Assembly: GCA_964475115.1 (NCBI GenBank)
Contig: CAYYVJ010000010.1
Span: forward strand, 1 to 37,990
Reading direction: 5' to 3'
DNA: 37,990 nucleotides
Source of the DNA: CAYYVJ01 sp964475115
Lineage (GTDB): Bacteria > Bacillota > Clostridia > Lachnospirales > Lachnospiraceae
Shown here: positions 1 through 7,178 of the stretch, in pieces
How the letters are laid out: each line of letters begins with the position of its first letter
Numbering within the stretch: the stretch's first letter is position 1
The notes under the pieces: model-generated
Told to the model about the DNA's origin: nothing
Database searches by the model: none
Seen by the model: the letters and a program-made list of their open reading frames with translations, nothing else
Program-made: the position numbers and the translations under genes

Positions 1-110
1 AATTCATCTTTTATGTTTTGAGGTAAACCATCAAACTCTGGATCCAAATAAAACATCTTTTTATAAGCATTTGAACCACATAGTATTTTTTTATTTTCTG
101 ATTGAGTCAT
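1..110 (-). CDS. DUF6145-like protein, N-terminal part (runs off the window)
   Basis: Only the first 36 codons are present; the gene continues beyond base 1. The ATG at 110-108 follows an AGGAGG at about 123-129, well spaced, so the start is firm. The visible text (LCGSNAYKKMFYLDPEF then GLPQNIKDE) resembles the N-terminus of the uncharacterised DUF6145 family that is common in Lachnospiraceae; this match is from memory. No function is known. It is the last visible gene of the minus-strand run that follows the ornithine carbamoyltransferase and small membrane protein genes, only about 20 bases after the latter's stop. Confidence 0.55.
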   Translation of the reverse strand, partial: MTQSENKKILCGSNAYKKMFYLDPEFDGLPQNIKDE

Positions 111-130
111 AAATAACTAAAAACCTCCTG

Positions 131-421
131 TTAAATCCACATTGTAATAAAACTCAAGATTGCAAATCCACAAATCACTACAGAAACCACTACCTGACCT
201 AGACCAGTAAGCCTTCTTCCATAGTAAATGGCCTTTGTTCCACCTATTAAATTCATAATTGCCGCAAATAAAAATAAAATTGGCAAAAGATTCATGCGTG
301 TTTCTATGCTAAAAAATATAAAAACACCTAATCCTATTGTAATAAGACCAAGAATCATATTTATACTATCCACCACAATCCTCCAGTGGCGAAATCTTCT
401 TTGTTTATTAGAAATATACAT
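131..421 (-). CDS. Small integral membrane protein, unknown function
   Basis: A 96-residue protein. A basic N-terminus (NKQRRFRHWR) precedes three hydrophobic segments at roughly residues 16-37, 44-64 and 72-95, with a short positively charged loop (YYGRRLTG) before the third. This pattern gives an inside-positive N-terminus and three membrane spans. The ATG at 421 follows GGGGTGAG at a good distance. It begins 29 bases after the ornithine carbamoyltransferase stop and ends just before the ribosome binding site of the next gene, so it probably sits in one operon with them. I do not recognise a characterised family; similar three-span orphan proteins are common in Clostridia. Confidence 0.75.
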   Translation of the reverse strand: MYISNKQRRFRHWRIVVDSINMILGLITIGLGVFIFFSIETRMNLLPILFLFAAIMNLIGGTKAIYYGRRLTGLGQVVVSVVICGFAILSFITMWI

Positions 422-450
422 GGTTTCTCACCCCATCAATTCATTCGTAT

Positions 451-1386
451 TTAATTTCTTAACGTTGCAACCATCACTGCCTTTATCGTATGCATTCTAT
501 TTTCTGCTTCATCAAATACTAGTGACTTCTCAGACTCAAAGACTTCTTCTGTGACTTCTTTGCCTTTTACAGCTGGTAGACAATGCAAGAATACTGTGCT
601 TGATTTTCCTGTTCTTTCCATTAACTCTCTATTTACTTGATATGGCTGTAACCGCTTTACTCTTTCTTCTGATTTGCTTTCTTCACCCATAGAAACCCAT
701 ACATCCGTATAAATAGCATCCGCATCTTTCACTCCATCTAAATCCGAAGTCACTTCTATGACGCTTCCTGATTCATTTGCATAACTTCTGCACTCTGCAA
801 CAAGCTCTTCTAGTGGCCATAAACTTTCTGGGGAAATAATCGTAAAATCTATCCCTACCTTACTAGCTCCAATCATTAAACTATTAGCCACATTATTTCT
901 ACCATCACCTATATAAACCAACTTAAGTCCCGTGAGCTTACCAAAATGTTCTTTCAATGTCAAAAAATCTGCTAACACTTGAGTTGGATGATATTCATCT
1001 GTTAACCCATTCCACACAGGTACTCCACTGTATTTAGCTAGTTTTTCAACATTAGAATGAGCAAATCCTCGATATTCAATCGCATCAAACATTCTACCCA
1101 AAACCCTTGCAGTATCCTCAACGCTTTCTTTATGTCCTAATTGAATCTCGTCCCTACCTAGATATTCTGGATATCCACCTTCATCTACACAACCTATTGT
1201 AAATGCACTTCTTGTCCTCGTAGAGGGTTTTTCAAAAATAAGTGCAATATTTTTTCCTTTTAAGGTATTTCCTGTAATTCCATTTTTCTTTTTAGCTTTT
1301 AATTCCGCTGCTAAATCAACAAAATAATTAATTTCTTCTTTTGTAAAATCTTTTAGTGTTAAAAAACTTCTTCCTTTTAAGTTCAT
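451..1386 (-). CDS. argF: Ornithine carbamoyltransferase
   Basis: Transfers the carbamoyl group of carbamoyl phosphate to ornithine to give citrulline; cytosolic, trimeric in the family. All signature motifs are present in 311 residues: the carbamoyl-phosphate loop STRTR at 55-59, HPTQ at 133-136, DGRNN at 161-165, the ornithine-binding SMGEE at 232-236 and the catalytic HCLP at 268-271. Length is normal. The start lies 8 bases after the patatin-like gene stop, with AAAGGA inside the end of that gene, so the two are probably cotranscribed. No other arginine gene (argG, argH, arcA, arcC) is in view, so the sequence cannot tell a biosynthetic argF from a catabolic arcB. Confidence 0.93.
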   Translation of the reverse strand: MNLKGRSFLTLKDFTKEEINYFVDLAAELKAKKKNGITGNTLKGKNIALIFEKPSTRTRSAFTIGCVDEGGYPEYLGRDEIQLGHKESVEDTARVLGRMFDAIEYRGFAHSNVEKLAKYSGVPVWNGLTDEYHPTQVLADFLTLKEHFGKLTGLKLVYIGDGRNNVANSLMIGASKVGIDFTIISPESLWPLEELVAECRSYANESGSVIEVTSDLDGVKDADAIYTDVWVSMGEESKSEERVKRLQPYQVNRELMERTGKSSTVFLHCLPAVKGKEVTEEVFESEKSLVFDEAENRMHTIKAVMVATLRN

Positions 1387-1394
1387 TAATTTTC

Positions 1395-2564
1395 CTATCC
1401 TTTCGTCATGGTTTTAAGCAATACCGCCTTCTCTACAAAATCAGGCAATCCTTCTTGCTCTTCTTCATCTAGTCGGTTCCATTTCTCTATAATCTCGGAT
1501 AATAACTCCTCATCTGTATACACTTTATACTTTTGTATCTTAAGCAATTTAGCAGATGCTTCTAATAAGGCTATGTAAAGGTCCTTATAATTCCAGTTAC
1601 TAGCCAACTTAAAATCAGAAGCTAAACCTGGTAAATACCACTCAAAAAGATTTCTATAAGGAGAACCTTCTTCATAAAAAAGCTCTTCTCTTCCTAAATT
1701 CACAAGACTCCTCAAGCATTCCACTTCATCTTTTTCCGAATAAATATAATAAATTGTACCCACTAACCCATATAATAGGCGTTGAGCATCTAAATATCCA
1801 ATTCTTATATTTCTCTTACTTTTCTCACTATCAAACTCTAAAATATTACCCAAATCCACTCGAGGTGCTATCTCATGCACTGTAGTACTTTCAGGTATTT
1901 TTACCTTTTTTTCTAGTCCTATCCCATAAATGCGAATCGATATAATATCTTCATAACCTCGCTTAATCAATGCATCAATCGGAACATTATTAAACATTCC
2001 TCCATCAATCAGTCTGCTTCCTGATATTTTCTCCTTTTTAAATACAGGAAAATATGCACTAGCCAGTAGCATATCTGCCATCTGTCCTTTCTCTACTTGA
2101 GTCGCATCAATATCTAATTCTTTTAATTCTGTAACTGAAAAAGTTTGAAAATATAATTCTGGTTTACCAGAACGAAGCTTGTCCTCATCAATATGATCAC
2201 TAATTAAAGTACGTAAGGGAGTCACATCAATTCCACCATTTGATAAATAGAGCAAAGAGTTCTTTACGATTTCCATGGCAGATAGGTTCGTATAATCTCT
2301 TTTGACAATACCTTCCATCCATTGATCCTCTACAGCCATAACTTGTGAGTAACTAATGTTTTCCCACACCTCTATTGCTTTCTCCAAGTTATCCATGCAG
2401 ATTAAGCCTCCATTTAAGGCCCCTACAGAAGTTCCAGATATTCCTTTTATCTTTATCCCTGCTTCTTTCAAGGCTTTCCAGGCACCTATCTGATAAGCAC
2501 CTTTTGCTCCTCCGCCTTCTAAAACGATTCCATATTCTTTTGATAAGTCTAGCTTAAGTTCCAT
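1395..2564 (-). CDS. Patatin-like phospholipase (RssA/YchK-type lipid acyl hydrolase)
   Basis: A 389-residue protein with a patatin fold: oxyanion-hole motif GGGAKG at 17-22, nucleophile elbow GTSVG with Ser46, and the dyad Asp in LIDGGMFNNVP near residue 199. Such enzymes cleave acyl chains from membrane lipids, usually at the inner face; no signal peptide is visible. The chosen ATG at 2564 is preceded by AAAGGAG seven bases upstream; an in-frame ATG 12 codons earlier lacks a site and lies next to a terminator. The C-terminal 150 residues after the catalytic domain are charged and unassigned. It follows the SPFH/NfeD genes but is separated from them by a terminator, and probably leads an operon with argF. 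The substrate is unknown. Confidence 0.88.
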   Translation of the reverse strand: MELKLDLSKEYGIVLEGGGAKGAYQIGAWKALKEAGIKIKGISGTSVGALNGGLICMDNLEKAIEVWENISYSQVMAVEDQWMEGIVKRDYTNLSAMEIVKNSLLYLSNGGIDVTPLRTLISDHIDEDKLRSGKPELYFQTFSVTELKELDIDATQVEKGQMADMLLASAYFPVFKKEKISGSRLIDGGMFNNVPIDALIKRGYEDIISIRIYGIGLEKKVKIPESTTVHEIAPRVDLGNILEFDSEKSKRNIRIGYLDAQRLLYGLVGTIYYIYSEKDEVECLRSLVNLGREELFYEEGSPYRNLFEWYLPGLASDFKLASNWNYKDLYIALLEASAKLLKIQKYKVYTDEELLSEIIEKWNRLDEEEQEGLPDFVEKAVLLKTMTKG

Positions 2565-2603
2565 ATAAACTCCTTTATCTCCCATACTGGGTGAACCCAA
2601 AAG

Positions 2604-2633
2604 CCCTGCTTATGCTAGCTTGCATAAACAGGG
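2604..2633 (-). terminator. Rho-independent terminator after the SPFH gene
   Basis: The arms CCCTGTTTATGC and GCATAAGCAGGG (minus strand) form a 12-bp stem with one G-T type pair and a 6-base loop, followed by CTTTTGGG. It lies 16 bases past the SPFH protein stop and just ahead of the patatin gene, separating the two units. Confidence 0.75.
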
Positions 2634-2649
2634 CATAGAAGATCTTAAG

Positions 2650-3582
2650 TTAATTTTCCTTTACAACTTCTGCAAATGACTTTAACATACCAGCCATTCC
2701 CTGAATCTCTGAAGGAATAATAATCTTGGTAGCCTGACCATCTGCTGCCTTTGCAAATGCCTCTAAACTCTTTAATTGAATAACAGCATCATCAGGAGCA
2801 GATTCTTTAATATATGTAATACCTTCAGCATTGGCTTTTGCTACCGCTTTAATCGCTTCAGCTTGACCTTCTGCTTCTCGTATTGTTGCTTCCTTCTTTG
2901 CCTCTGCGCGTAAAATAGCAGATTGTTTTTCTGCTTCCGCTTCAAGAATAACAGATTCCTTATTACCTTCTGCAACTAAAATTGTAGATCTCTTTTCACC
3001 TTCTGCACGAAGAATTGATTCTCTTCTTTCACGCTCTGCCTTCATCTGTTTTTCCATTGCATCTTGAATAGCAGCTGGTGGAATAATATTCTTTAGCTCT
3101 ACACGGTTTACTTTTATTCCCCATGGATCTGTAGCTACATCCAGGGAAGTTCTCATCTTTGTATTAATCACTTCTCTTGAAGTTAAAGTCTCATCTAATT
3201 CCAAATCACCAATAATATTTCTCAATGTGGTAGCTGACAAGTTTTCAATCGCCATAATTGGATTTTCAACACCATAGGAATATAGCTTAGGATCTGTAAT
3301 CTGGAAAAATATAACAGTATCAATTCTCATTGTTACATTATCTTTTGTTATAACAGGTTGTGGTGCAAAGTCTACTACTTGCTCCTTTAAAATTACTCTT
3401 TTTGCAATACGATCAATAAATGGAGTCTTAAAATGAATTCCTACAGACCAGGTAGCATGAAATCCTCCTAATCGTTCTACAACATATGCATTCGCTTGTG
3501 GTACAATTTTCACACAAGATGCTACAATTATTAAAAGAATTACAACTAAAACTACTACTAATACAGAACTTAACTCTTGCAT
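2650..3582 (-). CDS. SPFH/band 7 (stomatin-like) membrane protein
   Basis: A 310-residue protein: one N-terminal membrane span (about residues 6-24), a band 7 domain (about 28-190, with VVERLGGFHATWSVGIHF), then a long Ala/Glu/Arg-rich coiled-coil made of repeated RAEGEK and EAEAEK units (about 185-250), and a C-terminal AKAADGQATKIIIPSE segment typical of the QmcA/stomatin class. These proteins oligomerise into ring-like scaffolds in the membrane and often work with an NfeD partner or a protease. Here the NfeD-type gene ends one base before this start, so the pair is one unit. The start at 3582 has AGGGGG upstream within the preceding gene. No protease gene is fused or adjacent. Confidence 0.92.
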   Translation of the reverse strand: MQELSSVLVVVLVVILLIIVASCVKIVPQANAYVVERLGGFHATWSVGIHFKTPFIDRIAKRVILKEQVVDFAPQPVITKDNVTMRIDTVIFFQITDPKLYSYGVENPIMAIENLSATTLRNIIGDLELDETLTSREVINTKMRTSLDVATDPWGIKVNRVELKNIIPPAAIQDAMEKQMKAERERRESILRAEGEKRSTILVAEGNKESVILEAEAEKQSAILRAEAKKEATIREAEGQAEAIKAVAKANAEGITYIKESAPDDAVIQLKSLEAFAKAADGQATKIIIPSEIQGMAGMLKSFAEVVKEN

Positions 3583-3583
3583 A

Positions 3584-4024
3584 CTATTTTTCCCCCTCTT
3601 TTTTCTTTACAATCAGTTTTACGCCCTCAATTTTCAAAATCTCCACTAAGGTACCTGTTGGAATAAGTTCATTACTATCATCTGACCTAGCAGTCCATTC
3701 TTGACCTGCTATTATAACATCGCCAACACCATTAAAATTATCTATGTCAGCAATTACTCTTGCTTCTTTTCCAACAAGACTATCTGCATTTGTCTTTGTC
3801 ATATTTTTATTAATATATTTTTTCGCAAAAGGTCTTGTGAAAAATAATAATAAAAAGGAAACAAGTAAAAACAGTACTAATTGTACTCCTACATTCGCTC
3901 CTAACAAAGATGCAACAAATGCAACCAAAGCACCTCCAGCAAACCATATCGATGTTAGTCCCAATGTAATAATCTCAAATACTAAACAAAGTATAAATAA
4001 TCCTAACCACCAAATAGCTTCCAT
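3584..4024 (-). CDS. nfeD: NfeD-like membrane protein
   Basis: A 146-residue protein with two to three hydrophobic segments in the first 75 residues (WWLGLFILCLVFEI and LLGANVGVQLVLFLLVSFLL) followed by a soluble OB-fold-like domain (about 85-146, with LVGKEARVIADI and GDVIIAGQEWTARS). This is the short NfeD form lacking the ClpP-like protease domain. It is the usual partner of a band 7 protein, and its stop falls one base before the SPFH start. I prefer the ATG at 4024, which follows AAGGGGGAG; the longer frame adds 12 polar residues and has no good site. Its promoter must lie between the upstream terminator (4070-4102) and 4024, but I cannot pick a convincing one. Confidence 0.87.
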   Translation of the reverse strand: MEAIWWLGLFILCLVFEIITLGLTSIWFAGGALVAFVASLLGANVGVQLVLFLLVSFLLLFFTRPFAKKYINKNMTKTNADSLVGKEARVIADIDNFNGVGDVIIAGQEWTARSDDSNELIPTGTLVEILKIEGVKLIVKKKEGEK

Positions 4025-4069
4025 GGGAACTCCCCCTTCTTGTAAATCTTGCTTTATCATGTAAAAAGT

Positions 4070-4102
4070 AATACCATGCTATTTAATAAATAGCATGGTA
4101 TT
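4070..4102 (-). terminator. Terminator after the SleB-type hydrolase gene
   Basis: A perfect 15-bp inverted repeat (AATACCATGCTATTT and its complement) with a 3-base loop, followed on the minus strand by ACTTTTTAC. It starts about 55 bases after the hydrolase stop codon and separates that gene from nfeD. Confidence 0.8.
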
Positions 4103-4157
4103 ATTATATTACCCTATTTCTGTAAGTATTACAAGAAAAAATATTAAATCAATGATA

Positions 4158-5477
4158 TTAGCCACGCTTATAAAAGCAATGGTTGCCAATTATAGTATAC
4201 TCCGAATAAGCATTGTAATTCGCTCTTCTTGTTGCAATAAAATTACGATAATCACCTATATTATTAATTCCAGCCAATGCATCATTGGCAGCCTGTATGG
4301 ATTCACTATTTGGTCCTTTTGCCAATCGGGAAGCAAGAGCCCCTGTATTTGCTCCTGAAAATTGTCCCCTAGCATAGATAACATCTGATATGCTACTTCC
4401 ATAACCAACTTTTAAACGGTTTAATACTACGTTAGCCACAGCAAGTTTCCCTTCATAAGGCTCACCACCTGATTCCATATGAACAAGCGCTGCTAACAGA
4501 TAGGCGTCATCATATGTCACAGTTACCGCATCTGTTACCACTGTTTCTACAGCTTTGCTTGCAGACTTCTTCGCAGCTGCCTCTGCTGCTGCTTTTGCTA
4601 TTCTAGTCGCTTCTTCTGCCGCTGCCTTTGCCGCCGCTTCTTGTGCTGCCTTTATCGCAGCAAGTTCTTCTTCGATAGAAACTGCCTCACCTAATTTAAA
4701 CTCAACCGTAACATACTCCGCTGATAAATAAGCCTCTGTATCAGATGAATATTCAATGGCTACCCAGTCTTCTAATTCTTCTGTTACGGTAAAGGTTTCA
4801 CCCACCCCTACGATGTTATACACAACAGAATCTGTAGTTGGTTCTTGCCTAACTCGTAAACCATACTCATTTACAGTGGCCACCATACTTCCCACTTCTT
4901 TTGCCATTTCTTCCGCTTCTAGGCCGGTAACAATATAGTCATTGCTTACATAACCATCTACAGAACCTGAATGTATTAAGGTCCATCCATCTAAGTTCTC
5001 TCTAATCTCAGCCAAATCTCCTACATATAGCTTTCCAACTATCTTTCCATCTTCTGATGGCGTCTCTCTTATATTTAAATACACATCTACATCTGGAAGA
5101 ACATATCCATCAAATCTAGACGTTTCTTCAATTACTTCTTCTACCACAGCCGCTTCTGCTGAAAATAACATAACTTCTTCTGCTACTTCTGCTGAAGTAT
5201 CTTCCTTAGCTACTTCATCATTTTCTAATTCTTTCATCGCAGATACAACTTGCCAAGTTCCCTCTGGTCTAGCTATCGTTGCTTGACTAAACTGTGCTTC
5301 TGCTTCTTCTAGGTGTCCAGGATGAAAAGCCGCCAATTGTAAAATTTCAGATAGCTCTACCTGTGTTTTATCCTTTTTCACATCATTACTTTCGCTAATT
5401 TGTATGAAAGCTGAGACAACCATTACTACTGCCAAAGTTCCTATACCTAATATCATCATTTTATAATGTTCAAACAT
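4158..5477 (-). CDS. Membrane-anchored SH3-domain cell wall hydrolase (SleB/CwlJ type)
   Basis: A 439-residue exported protein. Residues 8-26 form one membrane span or uncleaved signal; an acidic linker follows to about 122; two bacterial SH3 domains lie at about 124-185 (LNIRETPSEDGKIVGKL) and 198-260 (LRVRQEPTTDS); an Ala/Lys-rich helix spans 270-310; the C-terminal Hydrolase_2 domain fills 320-439, with putative catalytic Glu335 in HMESGGE and the NVVLNRL and FYKRG motifs. The family cuts peptidoglycan, classically the spore cortex during germination. Here SH3 wall-binding domains and a vegetative-looking promoter suggest a role in growing or sporulating cell wall turnover instead; that is inference. 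The start has GGAGGAG seven bases upstream. It is monocistronic, between its own promoter and terminator. Confidence 0.88.
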   Translation of the reverse strand: MFEHYKMMILGIGTLAVVMVVSAFIQISESNDVKKDKTQVELSEILQLAAFHPGHLEEAEAQFSQATIARPEGTWQVVSAMKELENDEVAKEDTSAEVAEEVMLFSAEAAVVEEVIEETSRFDGYVLPDVDVYLNIRETPSEDGKIVGKLYVGDLAEIRENLDGWTLIHSGSVDGYVSNDYIVTGLEAEEMAKEVGSMVATVNEYGLRVRQEPTTDSVVYNIVGVGETFTVTEELEDWVAIEYSSDTEAYLSAEYVTVEFKLGEAVSIEEELAAIKAAQEAAAKAAAEEATRIAKAAAEAAAKKSASKAVETVVTDAVTVTYDDAYLLAALVHMESGGEPYEGKLAVANVVLNRLKVGYGSSISDVIYARGQFSGANTGALASRLAKGPNSESIQAANDALAGINNIGDYRNFIATRRANYNAYSEYTIIGNHCFYKRG

Positions 5478-5553
5478 ATAAACTCCTCCGTCACACTTAT
5501 AATTATTACTAACTTATTATAATTGTTACAAATTTATTAATTAATGTCTGAAC

Positions 5554-5582
5554 ATCTTAACAAAACCATAGCTATTTGTCAA
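5554..5582 (-). promoter_or_regulatory. Sigma-A-type promoter of the SleB-type hydrolase
   Basis: On the minus strand TTGACA (5577-5582) and TAAGAT (5554-5559) are separated by exactly 17 bases. The leader to the ATG at 5477 is about 70 bases long and very AT-rich. Confidence 0.75.
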
Positions 5583-5626
5583 CCCCCCCAGCTTCAAAGC
5601 CGCACTAGGACTGGGTTTCAAACAAA

Positions 5627-5649
5627 AAATCCCACCGTTGGTGGAATTT
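5627..5649 (-). terminator. Terminator of the long core cluster
   Basis: A 10-bp stem (AAATTCCACC pairing with GGTGGGATTT, one G-T pair) with a 3-base loop and a T-rich tail. It begins 2 bases after the stop codon of the TrmH-family gene and closes the gene run that comes from the ftsH side. Confidence 0.8.
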
Positions 5650-5651
5650 TT

Positions 5652-6425
5652 CTATCTTCTTTGTCTACACACTTCGTACATTAAAATCGATGTTGCAATT
5701 GCAGCATTTAAGGACTCTACTTGTCCCTCCATCGGGATTTTTATATAATGATCTGCCATATTTGAACTATTATCAGTCAATCCATTAGCTTCATTTCCAA
5801 TAAGAAAGGCAGTGGATTTTGTATAATCTCCTTTCTCATAGGAGTATTTACCAGATAAATGCGCTGCATAAATCTTACAAGTGTCTTTTACCTTAGTAAT
5901 AGCTTCTTGTAAATCTTCTACATAAACAAAAGGCATTCGGTATATAGAGCCCATGGTAGAACGAATCACTTTAGGATTATAAATATCTACCGTTCCTTTG
6001 CTTAATATAAATCCAGTAACACCTGCACCTTCACCAGTACGAATAATCGTCCCTAGATTACCAGGATCCTGTATGTCTTCAAGAATAATAATATGTGCCG
6101 GTCTATCTGTTTGTAGAATTTCTTCTAAGGTGTACTCAGATTGTTTCACAACAGCAAGAATACCCTGAGGTGTCTTTGTATCTGAAATTTCCTTAAATAT
6201 CTTATCACTAACAATATCATAATCAATATGGTGAATAAGTTGCGTATGGCTTGCTTCTCTTAAAAACTCTTCTGAGACATAAGTTTTTATAAGTCTATCT
6301 CTAGGTATTTCAGAAAAGAGTTTGATACCCTCCACAATAAAGCAGCCTTGTTCTTTTCTAGCCTTATTTTTTTTCTGTAACTGTATTACATTTTTAATTG
6401 CCTGATTGCTACTACTTGTTATCAT
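5652..6425 (-). CDS. TrmH/SpoU-family RNA 2'-O-methyltransferase
   Basis: A 257-residue enzyme using S-adenosylmethionine to methylate a ribose in rRNA or tRNA. The N-terminal substrate-binding domain (residues 1-95, with ARKEQGCFIVEGIKL) is followed by the knotted SPOUT domain with motif 1 (LEDIQDPGNLGTIIRTGEGAG, read in parts), motif 2 (LIGNEANGL) and motif 3 (IPMEGQVESLNAAIATSILMYE, read in parts), where the trefoil knot and cofactor loop form. The N-terminal domain places it nearer to 23S rRNA methylases such as RlmB/TsnR than to TrmL, but the target cannot be fixed. Its ATG lies one base after the trkA stop and has only a weak upstream AGG, which suggests translational coupling. A terminator follows at once. 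Confidence 0.9.
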   Translation of the reverse strand: MITSSSNQAIKNVIQLQKKNKARKEQGCFIVEGIKLFSEIPRDRLIKTYVSEEFLREASHTQLIHHIDYDIVSDKIFKEISDTKTPQGILAVVKQSEYTLEEILQTDRPAHIIILEDIQDPGNLGTIIRTGEGAGVTGFILSKGTVDIYNPKVIRSTMGSIYRMPFVYVEDLQEAITKVKDTCKIYAAHLSGKYSYEKGDYTKSTAFLIGNEANGLTDNSSNMADHYIKIPMEGQVESLNAAIATSILMYEVCRQRR

Positions 6426-6426
6426 C

Positions 6427-7077
6427 TTATTTATTTATCCTACTTAATTTATCGTTATCTCCTACGACAATTAGGATCTCTCCTTGTATGAATAATTCAT
6501 CTGGCTCTAGGTTAACCTCTACCCGGCCTTCTACTTGCTTTGCAATTATGTTGACCCCTAATCTTTTTCTAGGGTTTATTTCACGTAAAGATTTTCCTAT
6601 CCATTCTTTGGGAACTTCAATTTCAATTAAGCTAAGAGTAGAAGATAGTTCAATAATGTCTACAAAGTTACCAACACCTAAACTTCTTGCAAGTCGAACC
6701 CCCATGGCTTTTTCAGGGAAAATAATTTGATCTGCACCAACCTTTTTCAAAAGCTTTCCTTGCATATCCGAATTTGCTTTTGCTATAACAAGTGGTACTC
6801 CTGCTTCTTTTGCAATAATGGTAGCCATAATATTGGCCTCCATATCTGCCGTTATAGCTACGATGGCTACATCCATATTTGATATTCCTAGAGATTTTAC
6901 TACCTCTGGGTCTTTTACATCTGCTTTTACTGCATATGTTACCAAATCAGCGATTTCTTGTATTCGATCTTCTTGGTTATCCACGACCATAACATTATTT
7001 CCATCATTGACTAAGGTTTCTGCTACACTTCTTCCAAATCGTCCAAGTCCAAACACCACATACTCTCTATTCTTCAT
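6427..7077 (-). CDS. trkA: Potassium uptake regulatory subunit, TrkA/KtrA family
   Basis: A 216-residue cytosolic gating subunit. An RCK_N Rossmann domain (about 3-135) opens with VVFGLGRFG, giving GxGxxG at residues 10-15, then an acidic residue ending strand 2 (VVDNQE) that suggests NAD(H) or ATP binding. An RCK_C domain (about 140-216) follows, with WIGKSLREINPRKRLGVNI, the region that binds c-di-AMP in relatives. It partners the TrkH/KtrB channel encoded just upstream. The ATG at 7077 is preceded by GGAG seven bases away; a longer frame would run into hairpins. Unusually, about 100 bases holding three hairpins separate it from trkH. Confidence 0.92.
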   Translation of the reverse strand: MKNREYVVFGLGRFGRSVAETLVNDGNNVMVVDNQEDRIQEIADLVTYAVKADVKDPEVVKSLGISNMDVAIVAITADMEANIMATIIAKEAGVPLVIAKANSDMQGKLLKKVGADQIIFPEKAMGVRLARSLGVGNFVDIIELSSTLSLIEIEVPKEWIGKSLREINPRKRLGVNIIAKQVEGRVEVNLEPDELFIQGEILIVVGDNDKLSRINK

Positions 7078-7090
7078 CTTATCTCCACTC

Positions 7091-7171
7091 TGGCGCATTT
7101 GCGCCACTCAAAAAAGAATGCAACTTTGTGCACAAGCACAAAGTGCTGTGTGAAAGATTTATCTTTCACAC
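7091..7171. repeat. Three tandem hairpins between trkH and trkA
   Basis: Three perfect inverted repeats stand side by side: TGGCGCA/TGCGCCA at 7091-7106 (7 bp with 2-base loop, or 6 bp with 4), ACTTTGTGC/GCACAAAGT at 7123-7144 (9 bp, 4-base loop) and GTGTGAAAGAT/ATCTTTCACAC at 7148-7171 (11 bp, 2-base loop). None is followed by a clear T-run on the minus strand. They fill the gap between trkH stop and the trkA ribosome binding site, so they would be in the trkH-trkA transcript and could act as a stabiliser, processing site or partial terminator. Confidence 0.7.
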
Positions 7172-7178
7172 TTGTCTC

